Positions 49,036-56,694 of a DNA stretch of 64,000 nt are shown here, piece after piece. The notes under the pieces are model-generated. The model did not search any database and was not told the DNA's origin. It worked only from the letters and a program-made list of their open reading frames with translations. Within the stretch, counting starts at the first letter, position 1; each line of letters opens with the position of its first letter. The position numbers were made by a program, and so were the translations under genes. The stretch is from DP-19 sp036496285 (lineage in GTDB: Bacteria; Desulfobacterota; Binatia; UTPRO1): positions 5,897 through 69,896 of the forward strand of contig DASXLI010000056.1 in assembly GCA_036496285.1 (NCBI GenBank). The letters run 5' to 3'.

Positions 49036-49530
49036 ATGGCCGACGTCCGCTTGCGCGCGATGACCCGCGGCGACCTCGACGCGGTGAACGCGATCTACAA
49101 CCACTACGTGCTGCACTCGACCTGCACCTACCAGCTCGAGCCCGAGACGGCCGAGGCGCGCGCCGCGTGGTTCGACGAGCACGGTCCCGCCCATCCGTTG
49201 CTGGTCGCGGAGCGCGGCGGCACGGTCGTCGCCTGGGGGTCGCTGTCGCGCTACAACGCCCGCGGCGGCTACGCCCGCACGGTCGAGAACTCGGTCTACG
49301 TCGCGCACGACGCGCAGCGCCAGGGCATCGGCAGCGTCATCCTCGGCGAGCTGGTCGCGCGCGCGCGCACGCACGGCCACCACCTGATCGTCGCCGGCAT
49401 CGACGCCGCGCAGGACGGGAGCGTCGCGCTGCACGCGCGCTTCGGCTTCACGCACGCCGGCCGCCTCAGCGAGGCCGGTTACAAGTTCGACCGCTGGCTC
49501 GACGTCGTCTACATGCAGCGCCGTCCCTGA
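49036..49530 (+). CDS. GNAT acetyltransferase, phosphinothricin-acetyltransferase-like
   Basis: 164 residues. ATG 49036 was chosen for GGGAG 6 nt upstream; an ATG at 49021 overlapping the NUDIX stop is the alternative. Sequence follows the PAT/Bar group: AIYNHYVLHSTCTYQLEPET, AWGSLSRYNARGGYARTVENSVYV, acetyl-CoA loop RQGIGSVILGEL and the C-terminal GFTHAGRLSEAGYKFDRWLDV. Acetylates an amine such as an amino-acid-like toxin or methionine derivatives; the actual substrate is unknown. Co-transcribed with the NUDIX gene. Confidence 0.85.
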   Translation: MADVRLRAMTRGDLDAVNAIYNHYVLHSTCTYQLEPETAEARAAWFDEHGPAHPLLVAERGGTVVAWGSLSRYNARGGYARTVENSVYVAHDAQRQGIGSVILGELVARARTHGHHLIVAGIDAAQDGSVALHARFGFTHAGRLSEAGYKFDRWLDVVYMQRRP

Positions 49531-49547
49531 CCCCGGCGCGGCCCGCG

Positions 49548-49847
49548 TCACTCGAGGAAGCGCGCCGTCGCGGCGAACGCCTCCCGGCCGGTGGGCGCCG
49601 GACGCACGTCGAGCACGTCCTCCAGCTTTCGCAGCTGCGCGATCACCTGCGGCAGGCGCGCGTCCTCGTCGACGTCGAGCAGGATGGCGCTCCGCGCACC
49701 GTCGCCGATCGGCACGGAGAGGATGCCCTCGACGTTGAAGGCGCGCCGGGCGAAGAGGCCGCACACGTGCGACATGACGCCGGGGTGGTTGCGGACGAGC
49801 AGGCGCAGGGCGGTGCGGCGGGCGGGCAGCGGCTCAGGTGGTTGCAT
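49548..49847 (-). CDS. ilvN: Acetolactate synthase small (regulatory) subunit
   Basis: 99 residues containing one ACT domain: LRLLVRNHPGVMSHVCGLFARRAFNVEGILSV (given in parts: RNHPGVMSHVCGLF, FNVEGILSVPIGD) with the allosteric valine-binding glycine-rich loop, then VIAQLRKLEDVLDV. At about 100 residues it is the short form typical of IlvN of E. coli rather than the long IlvH type. It binds and activates the catalytic subunit and confers valine feedback. Its start overlaps the ilvB end by 14 nt, so the subunits are coupled. Confidence 0.9.
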   Translation of the reverse strand: MQPPEPLPARRTALRLLVRNHPGVMSHVCGLFARRAFNVEGILSVPIGDGARSAILLDVDEDARLPQVIAQLRKLEDVLDVRPAPTGREAFAATARFLE

Positions 49848-51513
49848 GGGTCTCTCCTCCGATCATGTCGCGGTTGGCGGCGCCGGGCGGCACCATGGGG
49901 TACACGTTGGCCTCGGGGGCGATCGGGACGCGGATGAGGCAGGGCCCTCGGGTGGCGAGGCCGCGCCCGAGCAGCTCGAGCGGGTCACTGCAGCCTTCGA
50001 GATCGTGGGCGGCGAGGCCGAAGCCGCGCGCGATCGCGACGAAGTCGGGCGCGGCGTGGAAGCGCGAGGCGTGGAAGCGCCGTCCGTAGAAGAGCTCCTG
50101 CTGCTGGCGCACGAGGCCGAGGTGGCCGTTGTCGAGCAGGATCACCTTGACGTCGACGCGCTCCTCGGCGGCGGTCGCCAGCTCCTGCAGGTTCATGAGC
50201 AGGCTGCCGTCGCCGGTGAAGCAGACGACGGGCCGGTCGGGTAGCGCGAGCGCGGCGCCGATCGCCGCCGGCAGGCCGAAGCCCATCGTGCCGAGGCCGC
50301 CCGAGGTGAGCCACTGGCGCGGCCGGCGGAAGGGGAACGCCTGCGCCACCCACATCTGGTGCTGGCCGACGTCGCTGGTCACGACGGCCGCGTCGCCGAT
50401 GAGCTGCGCCGCGTGGCGGATGCTGCCGTAGGGCGTGCAGGGGTCGTCCCGGCCGGGGGTCGCGAGCGGGTGCGTCGCGCGCAGCGCGGCGAGGCGCGCC
50501 GCCCACTCCGGCCGCTCGCACGGCCCGAGCAGCGGCTCGAGCGCGCGCAGGAAGTCGCCGACGTCGGCCTCGATACCGAGCGTCGGCTGCTTGACCTTGC
50601 CGAGCTCGCTCGCGTCGATGTCGACGTGGACGATCCGCGCCTGCGGGCAGAACGCCGCCGCCCTGCCGACGGCGCGGTCGTCGAAGCGGACGCCGAGCCC
50701 GACCAGCAGGTCGCAGTCCTCGAGGAGGAGATTGGTGTAGCGGGCGGCGTGCATGCCGACCATGCCGACGAAGAGCGGGTGGCCGTCGGGCATCGCGCCG
50801 AGCCCGAGGAGCGTCGCCGCGACCGGGATCGCGCCGCGCTCGGCGATGCGCCGCATCCGGTCCGACGCGCCCGAGGCGATGAGCCCGGCGCCGACGAGGA
50901 AGACGGGGCGGCGCGCGGACGCGAGCAGCTCCGCGGCGCGCGCGACGTCGTCCGGACGCGCCGCCGGCGGTGCATCGGGCCGCCCCGGCTCGGGCAGCCG
51001 CTCCACCTCGATCGTTTCGAGCTGGACGTCCTTCGGCACGTCGATCACGACCGGTCCCGGACGTCCCGACGCGGCGATGCGGAACGCGTCGGGCACGACG
51101 TCCAGCAGCTCCGCCGCCGAGCGCACCAGCCAGTTGTGCTTGGCGATCGGCACGGTCAAGCCGTAGGTGTCGATCTCCTGGAAGGCGTCGGTGCCGATCA
51201 TCGCGCGCGGCACCTGGCCCGTGATCACGACGAGCGGGATCGAGTCGAGCTTCGCGTCGGCGAGCGCGGTGAGCAGGTTCGTCGCGCCGGGGCCCGACGT
51301 GCCGAAGCAGACCGCGGGCCGCCCGGTCGCGCGCGCGATCCCCTGGGCGATGAAGCCCGCTCCCTGCTCGTGGCGCGCCAGCACGTGGCGGAGGCGGCTC
51401 GCACGGAGCGCGTCGTAGGTCGGGAGGTTGGCACCCCCTGGAATCCCCGCGACCACCTCGATGCCCTGTCGCTCGAGGAGCCGCATGATCAGCTCTGCAC
51501 CGTTTGCTTTCAC
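49834..51513 (-). CDS. ilvB: Acetolactate synthase large (catalytic) subunit
   Basis: 559 residues from GTG 51513. An ATG 9 nt earlier (51522) touches the AAAGGAG directly, so the GTG with 9-nt spacing is the more likely start. ThDP enzyme: catalytic Glu in ARHEQGAGFIAQG, FGTSGPGATNLLT, central FAD-related domain (VGLGVRFDDRAVG), and ThDP site GDGSLLMNLQEL followed by LLDNGHLGLVRQQQ. Condenses two pyruvates to acetolactate, or pyruvate with 2-oxobutyrate, in valine/isoleucine synthesis. Expression is governed by the upstream valine leader peptide and terminator. Confidence 0.95.
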   Translation of the reverse strand: MKANGAELIMRLLERQGIEVVAGIPGGANLPTYDALRASRLRHVLARHEQGAGFIAQGIARATGRPAVCFGTSGPGATNLLTALADAKLDSIPLVVITGQVPRAMIGTDAFQEIDTYGLTVPIAKHNWLVRSAAELLDVVPDAFRIAASGRPGPVVIDVPKDVQLETIEVERLPEPGRPDAPPAARPDDVARAAELLASARRPVFLVGAGLIASGASDRMRRIAERGAIPVAATLLGLGAMPDGHPLFVGMVGMHAARYTNLLLEDCDLLVGLGVRFDDRAVGRAAAFCPQARIVHVDIDASELGKVKQPTLGIEADVGDFLRALEPLLGPCERPEWAARLAALRATHPLATPGRDDPCTPYGSIRHAAQLIGDAAVVTSDVGQHQMWVAQAFPFRRPRQWLTSGGLGTMGFGLPAAIGAALALPDRPVVCFTGDGSLLMNLQELATAAEERVDVKVILLDNGHLGLVRQQQELFYGRRFHASRFHAAPDFVAIARGFGLAAHDLEGCSDPLELLGRGLATRGPCLIRVPIAPEANVYPMVPPGAANRDMIGGETHATT

Positions 51514-51564
51514 GAGAGTCATCTCCTTTCGGACATGCTCCCTGCGGTGCGGTGGGCGGAGGGC

Positions 51565-51605
51565 AAAAAAAAGCCCCTGCCGGCCATCGCGACCAGCAGG
51601 GGCTT
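51565..51605 (-). terminator. ilvBN attenuator terminator
   Basis: Perfect 10-bp stem (51605-51596 with 51580-51571 on the minus strand) enclosing a 15-nt loop, followed by eight consecutive T residues (51572-51565). A textbook Rho-independent terminator between the leader peptide and ilvB. It is presumably formed when ribosomes move freely through the valine codons. Confidence 0.9.
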
Positions 51606-51628
51606 TGTAGTGGCGTTATGCCTCCCCG

Positions 51629-51733
51629 CTAGGGCGCGATGGCGTCCTCGACGACGACGATGACGACTACGACGACCGCTGCCGTGGGCAGGGCGCCGGT
51701 TGCGGGATCGAGAGTCGTACGAGCGGGATTCAC
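51629..51733 (-). CDS. ivbL: Valine-rich ilv leader peptide (IvbL-like)
   Basis: 34 codons from GTG 51733 to TAG 51629. The peptide starts MNPARTTLDPATGALPTAA and then runs VVVVVIVVV before EDAIAP: eight valines and one isoleucine in nine codons. The overall design (LPTA..., A-A, a block of valines, short acidic or Ala-Pro end) is like the enterobacterial ilvB leader IvbL. Stalling at the valine codons under valine starvation would block terminator formation and permit ilvBN transcription. GTG lies only 9 nt after the -10 box, so the peptide is probably translated from a leaderless 5' end. Too short for routine gene callers. Confidence 0.85.
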   Translation of the reverse strand: MNPARTTLDPATGALPTAAVVVVVIVVVEDAIAP

Positions 51734-51742
51734 TGTGGGCGG

Positions 51743-51772
51743 AGTATAGCGGCCGCCGGTGGCTTCTTGCAA
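51743..51772 (-). promoter_or_regulatory. ilvBN leader promoter
   Basis: On the minus strand TTGCAA (51772-51767), 18-bp spacer, TATACT (51748-51743), then nine bases to the leader GTG. The -10 is one of the best in the window (5 of 6). Confidence 0.7.
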
Positions 51773-51791
51773 CGGGTCCCCGGCATGCCTC

Positions 51792-52568
51792 TCAGGCGCT
51801 CGGCTTCGTCGTGATGCCGCCGTCGACCGGGATGACGACGCCGGTCACGTAGGCGCCCGCGCGCGATGCGAGATAGATCGCGACGCCCGCCATGTCCTCC
51901 GGCTCGCCGATCCGTCCGAGCGGGCAGCTCGCGACGATCATGTCGCCGAAGGTCTTGAGGGTCTCGGCCATCATCTTGCTCTCGAACGGGCCCGGCGCGA
52001 CGGCGTTCACCGTGATGCGCTGGGGGGCGAGGCGCTGCGCCAGGACGCGCGTCAGGTGGTGCACGGCGGCCTTGCTGGCGGAGTACGCGTAGGTCTCGAG
52101 CATCGGCACGCGCAGGCCGTCGATCGAGCCGATGTTGATCACGCGCGCCGGATCGCCGGGCCGCACGCCTTTCTCGAGCAAGGGAACGAGGAAGCGGGTC
52201 AGGTGGAAGATCGCCTTCACGTTCAGCGCGAGGACCTTGTCCCAGGCGCTGTCCGGGTACTCGGCGAGCGAGGCGCCCCAGTTGGCGCCGGCGTTGTTCA
52301 CCAGGATGTGCAGGGCCTGCTCGCGCTCACCGAGCCGCGCGGCGAGATCCTTGACGCCCGCCTCGGTGGAGAGGTCGCCGGGCAGCGCAATGCACGTGCC
52401 GCTCTTGCCGAGCTCGGCGGCGACCTTCTCGCACTCGGACGCCTTGCGCGAGGCGATGTACACCTTCGCCCCGGCCTCGACGTAGCCGCGCGCGATCATC
52501 GCACCGATGCCGCGCGAGCCGCCGGTGACCAGCGCCGTCTTGCCCGCGATCGAGAACAGATCCTTCAT
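51792..52568 (-). CDS. Short-chain dehydrogenase/reductase (FabG/RhlG-like)
   Basis: 258 residues. Cofactor loop ALVTGGSRGIGAMIARGY, NNAG in ILVNNAGANWGAS, catalytic Ser in VINIGSIDGLRV and the Y-x3-K pair in YAYSASKAAVHHL; the C-terminal SIDG/VIPVDGGITTKPS is standard. NADPH preference is suggested by the Arg after GGS. Reduces a ketone or beta-ketoacyl substrate; RhlG-like rather than a core FabG by sequence style. Its ATG overlaps the upstream SDR's stop (ATGA), so the two SDRs are coupled. Confidence 0.88.
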   Translation of the reverse strand: MKDLFSIAGKTALVTGGSRGIGAMIARGYVEAGAKVYIASRKASECEKVAAELGKSGTCIALPGDLSTEAGVKDLAARLGEREQALHILVNNAGANWGASLAEYPDSAWDKVLALNVKAIFHLTRFLVPLLEKGVRPGDPARVINIGSIDGLRVPMLETYAYSASKAAVHHLTRVLAQRLAPQRITVNAVAPGPFESKMMAETLKTFGDMIVASCPLGRIGEPEDMAGVAIYLASRAGAYVTGVVIPVDGGITTKPSA

Positions 52569-53434
52569 TGAGGGGCTCCTGCCGGGCGCTCGAACTGCGT
52601 CCCGAGAAAGGCGTCGAAGAAGCGGTCGGAGAGGATGCGGCGCAGGCCGATGATGATGTGCGCCGCGGCGGTGACGACGTAGCGCGTCCGCGGGCGCGGC
52701 GCGTTGATCGCCGTCTGGATCACTTTGGCGACGGCTTCCGGGCCCGCGGCGAGGCGGCCCATCGGCCCCTCGTAGGCCTCACGCACCTTGGCGGCGACCT
52801 GCGCGTTGAAGCGTGCGTACGGCGACTGCGCCGCCGCGCTGCCGACGCTCTTGATGCTGTTGATCGCGGTGTCGCCGAACTGCGTCTTGATCGGGCCGGG
52901 CTCGATGACGATGACGTCGACGCCGAAGCCCTTCACCTCGAAGCGGAGCGCGTCGCTCAATGCCTCCACCGCGTGTTTCGTCGCGTGGTAGAAGCCGCCG
53001 CCCGGAAACGTGAGGCGGCCACCCATCGAGCTCAGGTTGACGATCTTCCCCCAGCCTTGGCGTCGCATGCCGGGGAGCACGAGCTGGGTGAGACGCGTCA
53101 GGCCGAACACGTTGGTCTCGAACTGGCGTCGCACCTCGGCCATCGGCACCTCCTCGATCGGGCCCTCCTGGCCGTAGCCAGCGTTGTTGACCAGGACGCC
53201 GACGGCGCCCTCCGCGGCCTCGACGTGCGCGACGGCCGCCTGCATCGAGGCCTCGTCGCAGACGTCGAGCGCGAGGATCCTGCAGCCGCGCTGCTCGAGA
53301 TCGCGGATGCTGTCGAGCCGGCGGGCCGTCGCATACACCGTCCAGCCGCTTGCGGCCAGCATCTCGGCGGTGGCGCGGCCGATGCCGGTCGACGAGCCGG
53401 TGATCAGGACGGCTTTGGAGATGGCATTCGGCAT
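52565..53434 (-). CDS. Short-chain dehydrogenase/reductase with C-terminal extension
   Basis: 289 residues from ATG 53434 (GGAGG 7 nt upstream). Classical SDR: AVLITGSSTGIGRATAEML, LVNNAGYGQEGPIEEV, catalytic Ser in KIVNLSSMGGRL and FYHATKHAVEALSDAL (Y-x3-K); IEPGPIKTQFGDTA marks the substrate loop. The last 50 residues (TRYVVTAAAHIIIGLRRILSDRFFDAFLG) form a helix typical of the group acting on long-chain, steroid or retinol-like substrates. Divergently arranged relative to none; it heads a two-SDR operon on the minus strand. Substrate unknown. Confidence 0.88.
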   Translation of the reverse strand: MPNAISKAVLITGSSTGIGRATAEMLAASGWTVYATARRLDSIRDLEQRGCRILALDVCDEASMQAAVAHVEAAEGAVGVLVNNAGYGQEGPIEEVPMAEVRRQFETNVFGLTRLTQLVLPGMRRQGWGKIVNLSSMGGRLTFPGGGFYHATKHAVEALSDALRFEVKGFGVDVIVIEPGPIKTQFGDTAINSIKSVGSAAAQSPYARFNAQVAAKVREAYEGPMGRLAAGPEAVAKVIQTAINAPRPRTRYVVTAAAHIIIGLRRILSDRFFDAFLGTQFERPAGAPQ

Positions 53435-53508
53435 GGCGATCCTCCGGCCGGCGAATGTACCAACGGACTCGTCCGTGACGCCAGGGCCCCGCGCCGAAAC
53501 GCGCGGGA

Positions 53509-54213
53509 TCAGTGCGCGGGGCGCGCCAGGCGCTCGGCGATCGCGAGCAGCACCGTCGGGTGGTGGCCCATGCCGCAGTGGCTGCTGCGGACCTCGACGT
53601 TCTCGGTCCACGGGCGCGCCTCCTCGAGGCAGCTCTGCCAGGCCACGATCCCGTCGGTGCGGCTGTAGAACGACGTGCAGGGCACGGGCGGCGGCGTGCG
53701 CAGCCGGTGCTGGCGCTCGGCGTCGACGGGGCGGCCCCGGTGGCCGAACAGGCGTGCGGCGGCGGTCGTCGCGTAGGGATCGCGGAACGGGCTCCCGAGC
53801 GTGATCACCCGGCGTACGTCCGCGGCGTTGCGACGCGCCAGCTCGCGCGCGTAGATGCCGCCGAGGCTCCAGCCGATGATGCTGAGCGGCCGGCCGTGGC
53901 GCTCGCGCAGCTCGCGAAAACGGGCGACGAGGCCGTCGATCAGCTCCGCGGACGGCCCGAGGTTCCGGCCGAGCCGCCAGCCGTGCACGTGGTACCCGCG
54001 GGCGCGCAGGAACGCGCGCAGCGCGCGGGTCGACAGGTCGGTCGCGAGCCAGCCGGGAAGCACCAGCACCGGGTGGCCGTCGCCGCGCGGGGCGCGCCGC
54101 AAGAACGGCCAGGCCGGCGCGAGCGCCGCGAGCTCCAGCCACGCGCGCCCCTCCAGTGGAAAGAGGAAGGGCGACGGCGGCGCGATCGGGAGCGTGGCGG
54201 CCTCAGCCCGCAT
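53509..54213 (-). CDS. Lipase/esterase-like alpha/beta-hydrolase
   Basis: 234 residues. PGAP1/lipase-like pattern: HPVLVLPGWLATD (oxyanion region), Ser elbow LSIIGWSLGGIYARELA, acid in SRTDGIVAWQSC and His in SSHCGMGHHPTVLLAI, all in the expected order. Trp-rich opening WLELAALAPAWPFL suggests membrane association. No signal peptide. Acts on an ester or lipid; probably a triacylglycerol-lipase-like enzyme. A very short ORF overlaps the start by 11 nt. Confidence 0.8.
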   Translation of the reverse strand: MRAEAATLPIAPPSPFLFPLEGRAWLELAALAPAWPFLRRAPRGDGHPVLVLPGWLATDLSTRALRAFLRARGYHVHGWRLGRNLGPSAELIDGLVARFRELRERHGRPLSIIGWSLGGIYARELARRNAADVRRVITLGSPFRDPYATTAAARLFGHRGRPVDAERQHRLRTPPPVPCTSFYSRTDGIVAWQSCLEEARPWTENVEVRSSHCGMGHHPTVLLAIAERLARPAH

Positions 54214-54328
54214 GGCGCGACGCTCGGGGGCGCTTCGCCTCGGCCTCGGGATGGAGCCGGGCGAGCAGTACGGCCCAGGCCTCGGCGATTCGGTCGTCGT
54301 GCGCGCTCACCAGCGTCCCCGCATCCAT
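54203..54328 (-). CDS. Possible 41-residue small protein upstream of the hydrolase
   Basis: ATG 54328 to TGA 54203: 41 codons, third positions almost all G or C like real genes here, overlapping the hydrolase start by 11 nt. The product is helical and charged (AHDDRIAEAWAVLLARLHPE). No family is recognised and no ribosome site is clear. It may be a coupling leader or chance. Confidence 0.3.
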   Translation of the reverse strand: MDAGTLVSAHDDRIAEAWAVLLARLHPEAEAKRPRASRHAG

Positions 54329-54474
54329 AGAAGCGTATTCGCACCACGAAAGTAAAGGGAATTCCGACCCGGCTTCACTCGTGCAGCGACCCGTGCTTTT
54401 GTGAACGTGGGCTCGGAACAGTGCCGTGCCGAGCCGGTACACGAGACGAACCCATTCCCGGAAGGAGTCCCAAC

Positions 54475-54900
54475 ATGCGCAGTACCTCGTCCATCGTCGC
54501 GCTCGGCGCGCTCATCGTGCTCGTCGCCGCGGCGGGATCCGCTCATGCCAAGTCGGCCGTGCAGGTGGATCCGAACGACTCGTTCATCCTCGTCAACAAG
54601 ACCGTCGGCAGCGGCGCCAACGCCGAGCAGTGGGTGTTGACCCTCAGCCTCGACGACCAGACGCTCATCGGCAACGTCTTCGAGGTGAACGGCGGCGCGC
54701 CGACGTTCTTCTTCTGCAACACCGACACGGCGGACGGCTTCGGATTCGGTGAGCCCCAGGATCTCGAGGGCGCGACGATCGTCTTCTCCGACTGCGAGGT
54801 CGCCGGCGGGTGCACCGCGCTGCCGTGCGATCCCGACACGCAGTGGACGCCGCTCATGACGCAGCCCGGCTCGCTGCCGGGCGAGTTCTTCCTGCCGTAG
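54475..54900 (+). CDS. Small secreted protein of unknown function
   Basis: 141 residues, GGAAGGAG upstream of ATG 54475. Signal peptide: IVALGALIVLVAAAGSAHA-KS. The mature part of about 115 residues is acidic and beta-rich (NDSFILVNKTVG, QWVLTLSLDDQTLIGNVFEVNGG) with five cysteines or fewer (FFCNTDTADGFG, FSDCEVAGGCTALPCDPDTQW). No family recognised. Stands alone, convergent with namZ (3 nt between stops). Confidence 0.75.
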   Translation: MRSTSSIVALGALIVLVAAAGSAHAKSAVQVDPNDSFILVNKTVGSGANAEQWVLTLSLDDQTLIGNVFEVNGGAPTFFFCNTDTADGFGFGEPQDLEGATIVFSDCEVAGGCTALPCDPDTQWTPLMTQPGSLPGEFFLP

Positions 54901-54903
54901 CGC

Positions 54904-56109
54904 TCAGCGATACAGCAGGATCGGCTCGCGCTCGTCGCGCCATGACGTCTCGTCGGGCGCGGCGAGCGCATCGAGATCCGCCGGCGTTGCCGCCGGGTCG
55001 TCGACCCACTCGCGCAGAAGCGTGCTGCCGTTGATGACGTCGAAGGCCATGCGGCCACGCTCGTACTCGTAAGCGAAGTCGCGCCAGAGCGGGTAGTCCG
55101 GCCGCAGCCGGCGGAGCGCCTTCAGCGCCAGCGCGACGAGACGCCACGGGCGGAAGGCCGCGTGCGCGTAGGCCGGATCGTCGACGTGGATCTGCAGCCC
55201 GGCGCAGAGCGCGCCGGCGTGCTTGTGGAACGTCGGCTCGAACCAGCACTGGCGGATGCGGCAGCCCTGCATCCATTGCGGCGCGAGCGCGTGCATCTCG
55301 GCGACCAGGGCCGGCGGGTCGAGGTCGGGCGCGCCGAATGCCTCGAGCGGCCGGGTGGTGCCGCGCGCCTCCGAGAGCGTCGTCCCCTCGATCATCACGG
55401 TGCCGGGATAGCAGCGTGCCATGGCGATTCCCTGCGCGTTCGGGCTCGGGTTCACCCAGCTGCGCTCGCCGAGCGGCCAGCCGAAGCCGGGGGCGTCGTC
55501 CGGCCGCCAGCCCTCCATGGTGACGATCTCGTGCTCGACGGTGAGCGCGAGCGAGCGGACGAACCAGCGCGCCAGCTCGCCGAGCGTCAGGCCGTGGCGC
55601 ATGGGCAGCGGCCCGGCGCCGACGAAGCTCTCCCAGCCGTCGCGCAGCTTGAGCCCCTCGATCGGCCGCCCGACCGGATTCGGCCGGTCGAGCACCCAGA
55701 TGGCCTTGCCGTGCGCGGCCGCCGCCTCCAGCACGTAGCGCAGCGTCGTGACGAAGGTGTAGATGCGGCACCCCACGTCCTGCAGATCGACGAGCAGGAC
55801 GTCGAACGTGTCCAGCATCTGCGGCGTCGGGCTCCGCACCTGGCCGTAGAGGCTGAACACCGGAATACCGTGCCGCGGGTCGACGAAGTCCGCCGACTCG
55901 ACCATGTTGTCCTGCTTGTCGCCGCGCAGCCCGTGCTGCGGGCCGAACGCGGCGACGAGCGACACGTCGCCGGTCGCCGCGAGCGCGTCGAGCGAGTGCA
56001 CGAGCCCGCCCGTCACCGACGCCGGGTGGGCGAGCAGCGCGACCCGGCGGCCGTGCAGCCGCCGTCGCAGTGCCGCGTCGTCGAGCAGGCGATCGATCCC
56101 GAGCTTCAC
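54904..56109 (-). CDS. DUF1343 / exo-beta-N-acetylmuramidase NamZ-type protein
   Basis: 401 residues from GTG 56109 (GTGA overlap with the DOMON-like gene); ATG 56127 is the alternative. Conserved features of the DUF1343/NamZ family: HGRRVALLAHPASVTGG, VSLVAAFGPQHGLRGDKQDN, VFSLYGQVRSPTPQML, DVLLVDLQDVGCRIYTF, WVLDRPNPVGRPIEGL and YPGTVMIEGTTLSEARGTT. NamZ removes terminal N-acetylmuramic acid from peptidoglycan fragments in cell-wall recycling. There is no signal peptide, unlike secreted NamZ proteins, so it would act in the cytoplasm or need another export route. Confidence 0.85.
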   Translation of the reverse strand: MKLGIDRLLDDAALRRRLHGRRVALLAHPASVTGGLVHSLDALAATGDVSLVAAFGPQHGLRGDKQDNMVESADFVDPRHGIPVFSLYGQVRSPTPQMLDTFDVLLVDLQDVGCRIYTFVTTLRYVLEAAAAHGKAIWVLDRPNPVGRPIEGLKLRDGWESFVGAGPLPMRHGLTLGELARWFVRSLALTVEHEIVTMEGWRPDDAPGFGWPLGERSWVNPSPNAQGIAMARCYPGTVMIEGTTLSEARGTTRPLEAFGAPDLDPPALVAEMHALAPQWMQGCRIRQCWFEPTFHKHAGALCAGLQIHVDDPAYAHAAFRPWRLVALALKALRRLRPDYPLWRDFAYEYERGRMAFDVINGSTLLREWVDDPAATPADLDALAAPDETSWRDEREPILLYR

Positions 56110-56687
56110 GACGGCCCACATTTGCATGGGCCGCCCAGCGCTTCCAAGCGGAGCGTCCGCGCGTCGGCGCGATGGAAATCCGGCGGCTCCGACCGGTGGT
56201 GCAAGGCCCAGTAGGACAGGGCGCCGGCCGCGTCCTCGACGACCGCGGTGAGCCCGAGCCGCGAGGGTGCGAGCGAGCGGTCGCGCACCAGCGGCGCCAG
56301 CACGACGGTCGCCTCGAGCACGATCGCGTCTGCATCGCGGGAGACCGTGACGTCGGGCGGGCGCAGGACCGCGTCGCCGGGCGCGCGCTCGCGGTAGGCG
56401 CGGAACGCGTACGCCGCCCAGGCGCCGGACGGGGCGAGGTTGAGCTCGTGATAGGCGTCGACGTCGTCGCGGCCGGCGAACGCCTCGAAGCAGGTGTGGC
56501 GCCAGAGCCCGTCCGCCGGCGCCGGGGACGCCGGCGGCGGCACGCGCACGGCGGCGAGGTCGCCGGCGAGCCGGAACGTCAGGCGCAGCGCGTCCGCCTC
56601 GAGCCGCGCTCCGGCCTCGACGCGGATGCCGGGCGGTGCCGGCACGGCCGGATGCGGCACGAGGATCAGGAGGTCGGCGGTCGGCAC
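56106..56687 (-). CDS. DOMON-like protein coupled to the NamZ-type gene
   Basis: 193 residues. Pattern of the DOMON_murB-like group: LWRHTCFEAFAG, YHELNLAPSGAWAAYAFRAYRE and WALHHRSEPPDFHRAD. Such domains are beta sandwiches that often bind haem or sugars. The gene overlaps the NamZ-type gene by 4 nt, an arrangement I associate with wall-recycling loci. Possible role: a partner binding a muramic-acid product (inference; not shown). Start ATG 56687 with no strong Shine-Dalgarno. Confidence 0.75.
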   Translation of the reverse strand: MPTADLLILVPHPAVPAPPGIRVEAGARLEADALRLTFRLAGDLAAVRVPPPASPAPADGLWRHTCFEAFAGRDDVDAYHELNLAPSGAWAAYAFRAYRERAPGDAVLRPPDVTVSRDADAIVLEATVVLAPLVRDRSLAPSRLGLTAVVEDAAGALSYWALHHRSEPPDFHRADARTLRLEALGGPCKCGPS

Positions 56688-56694
56688 GAGCGCC

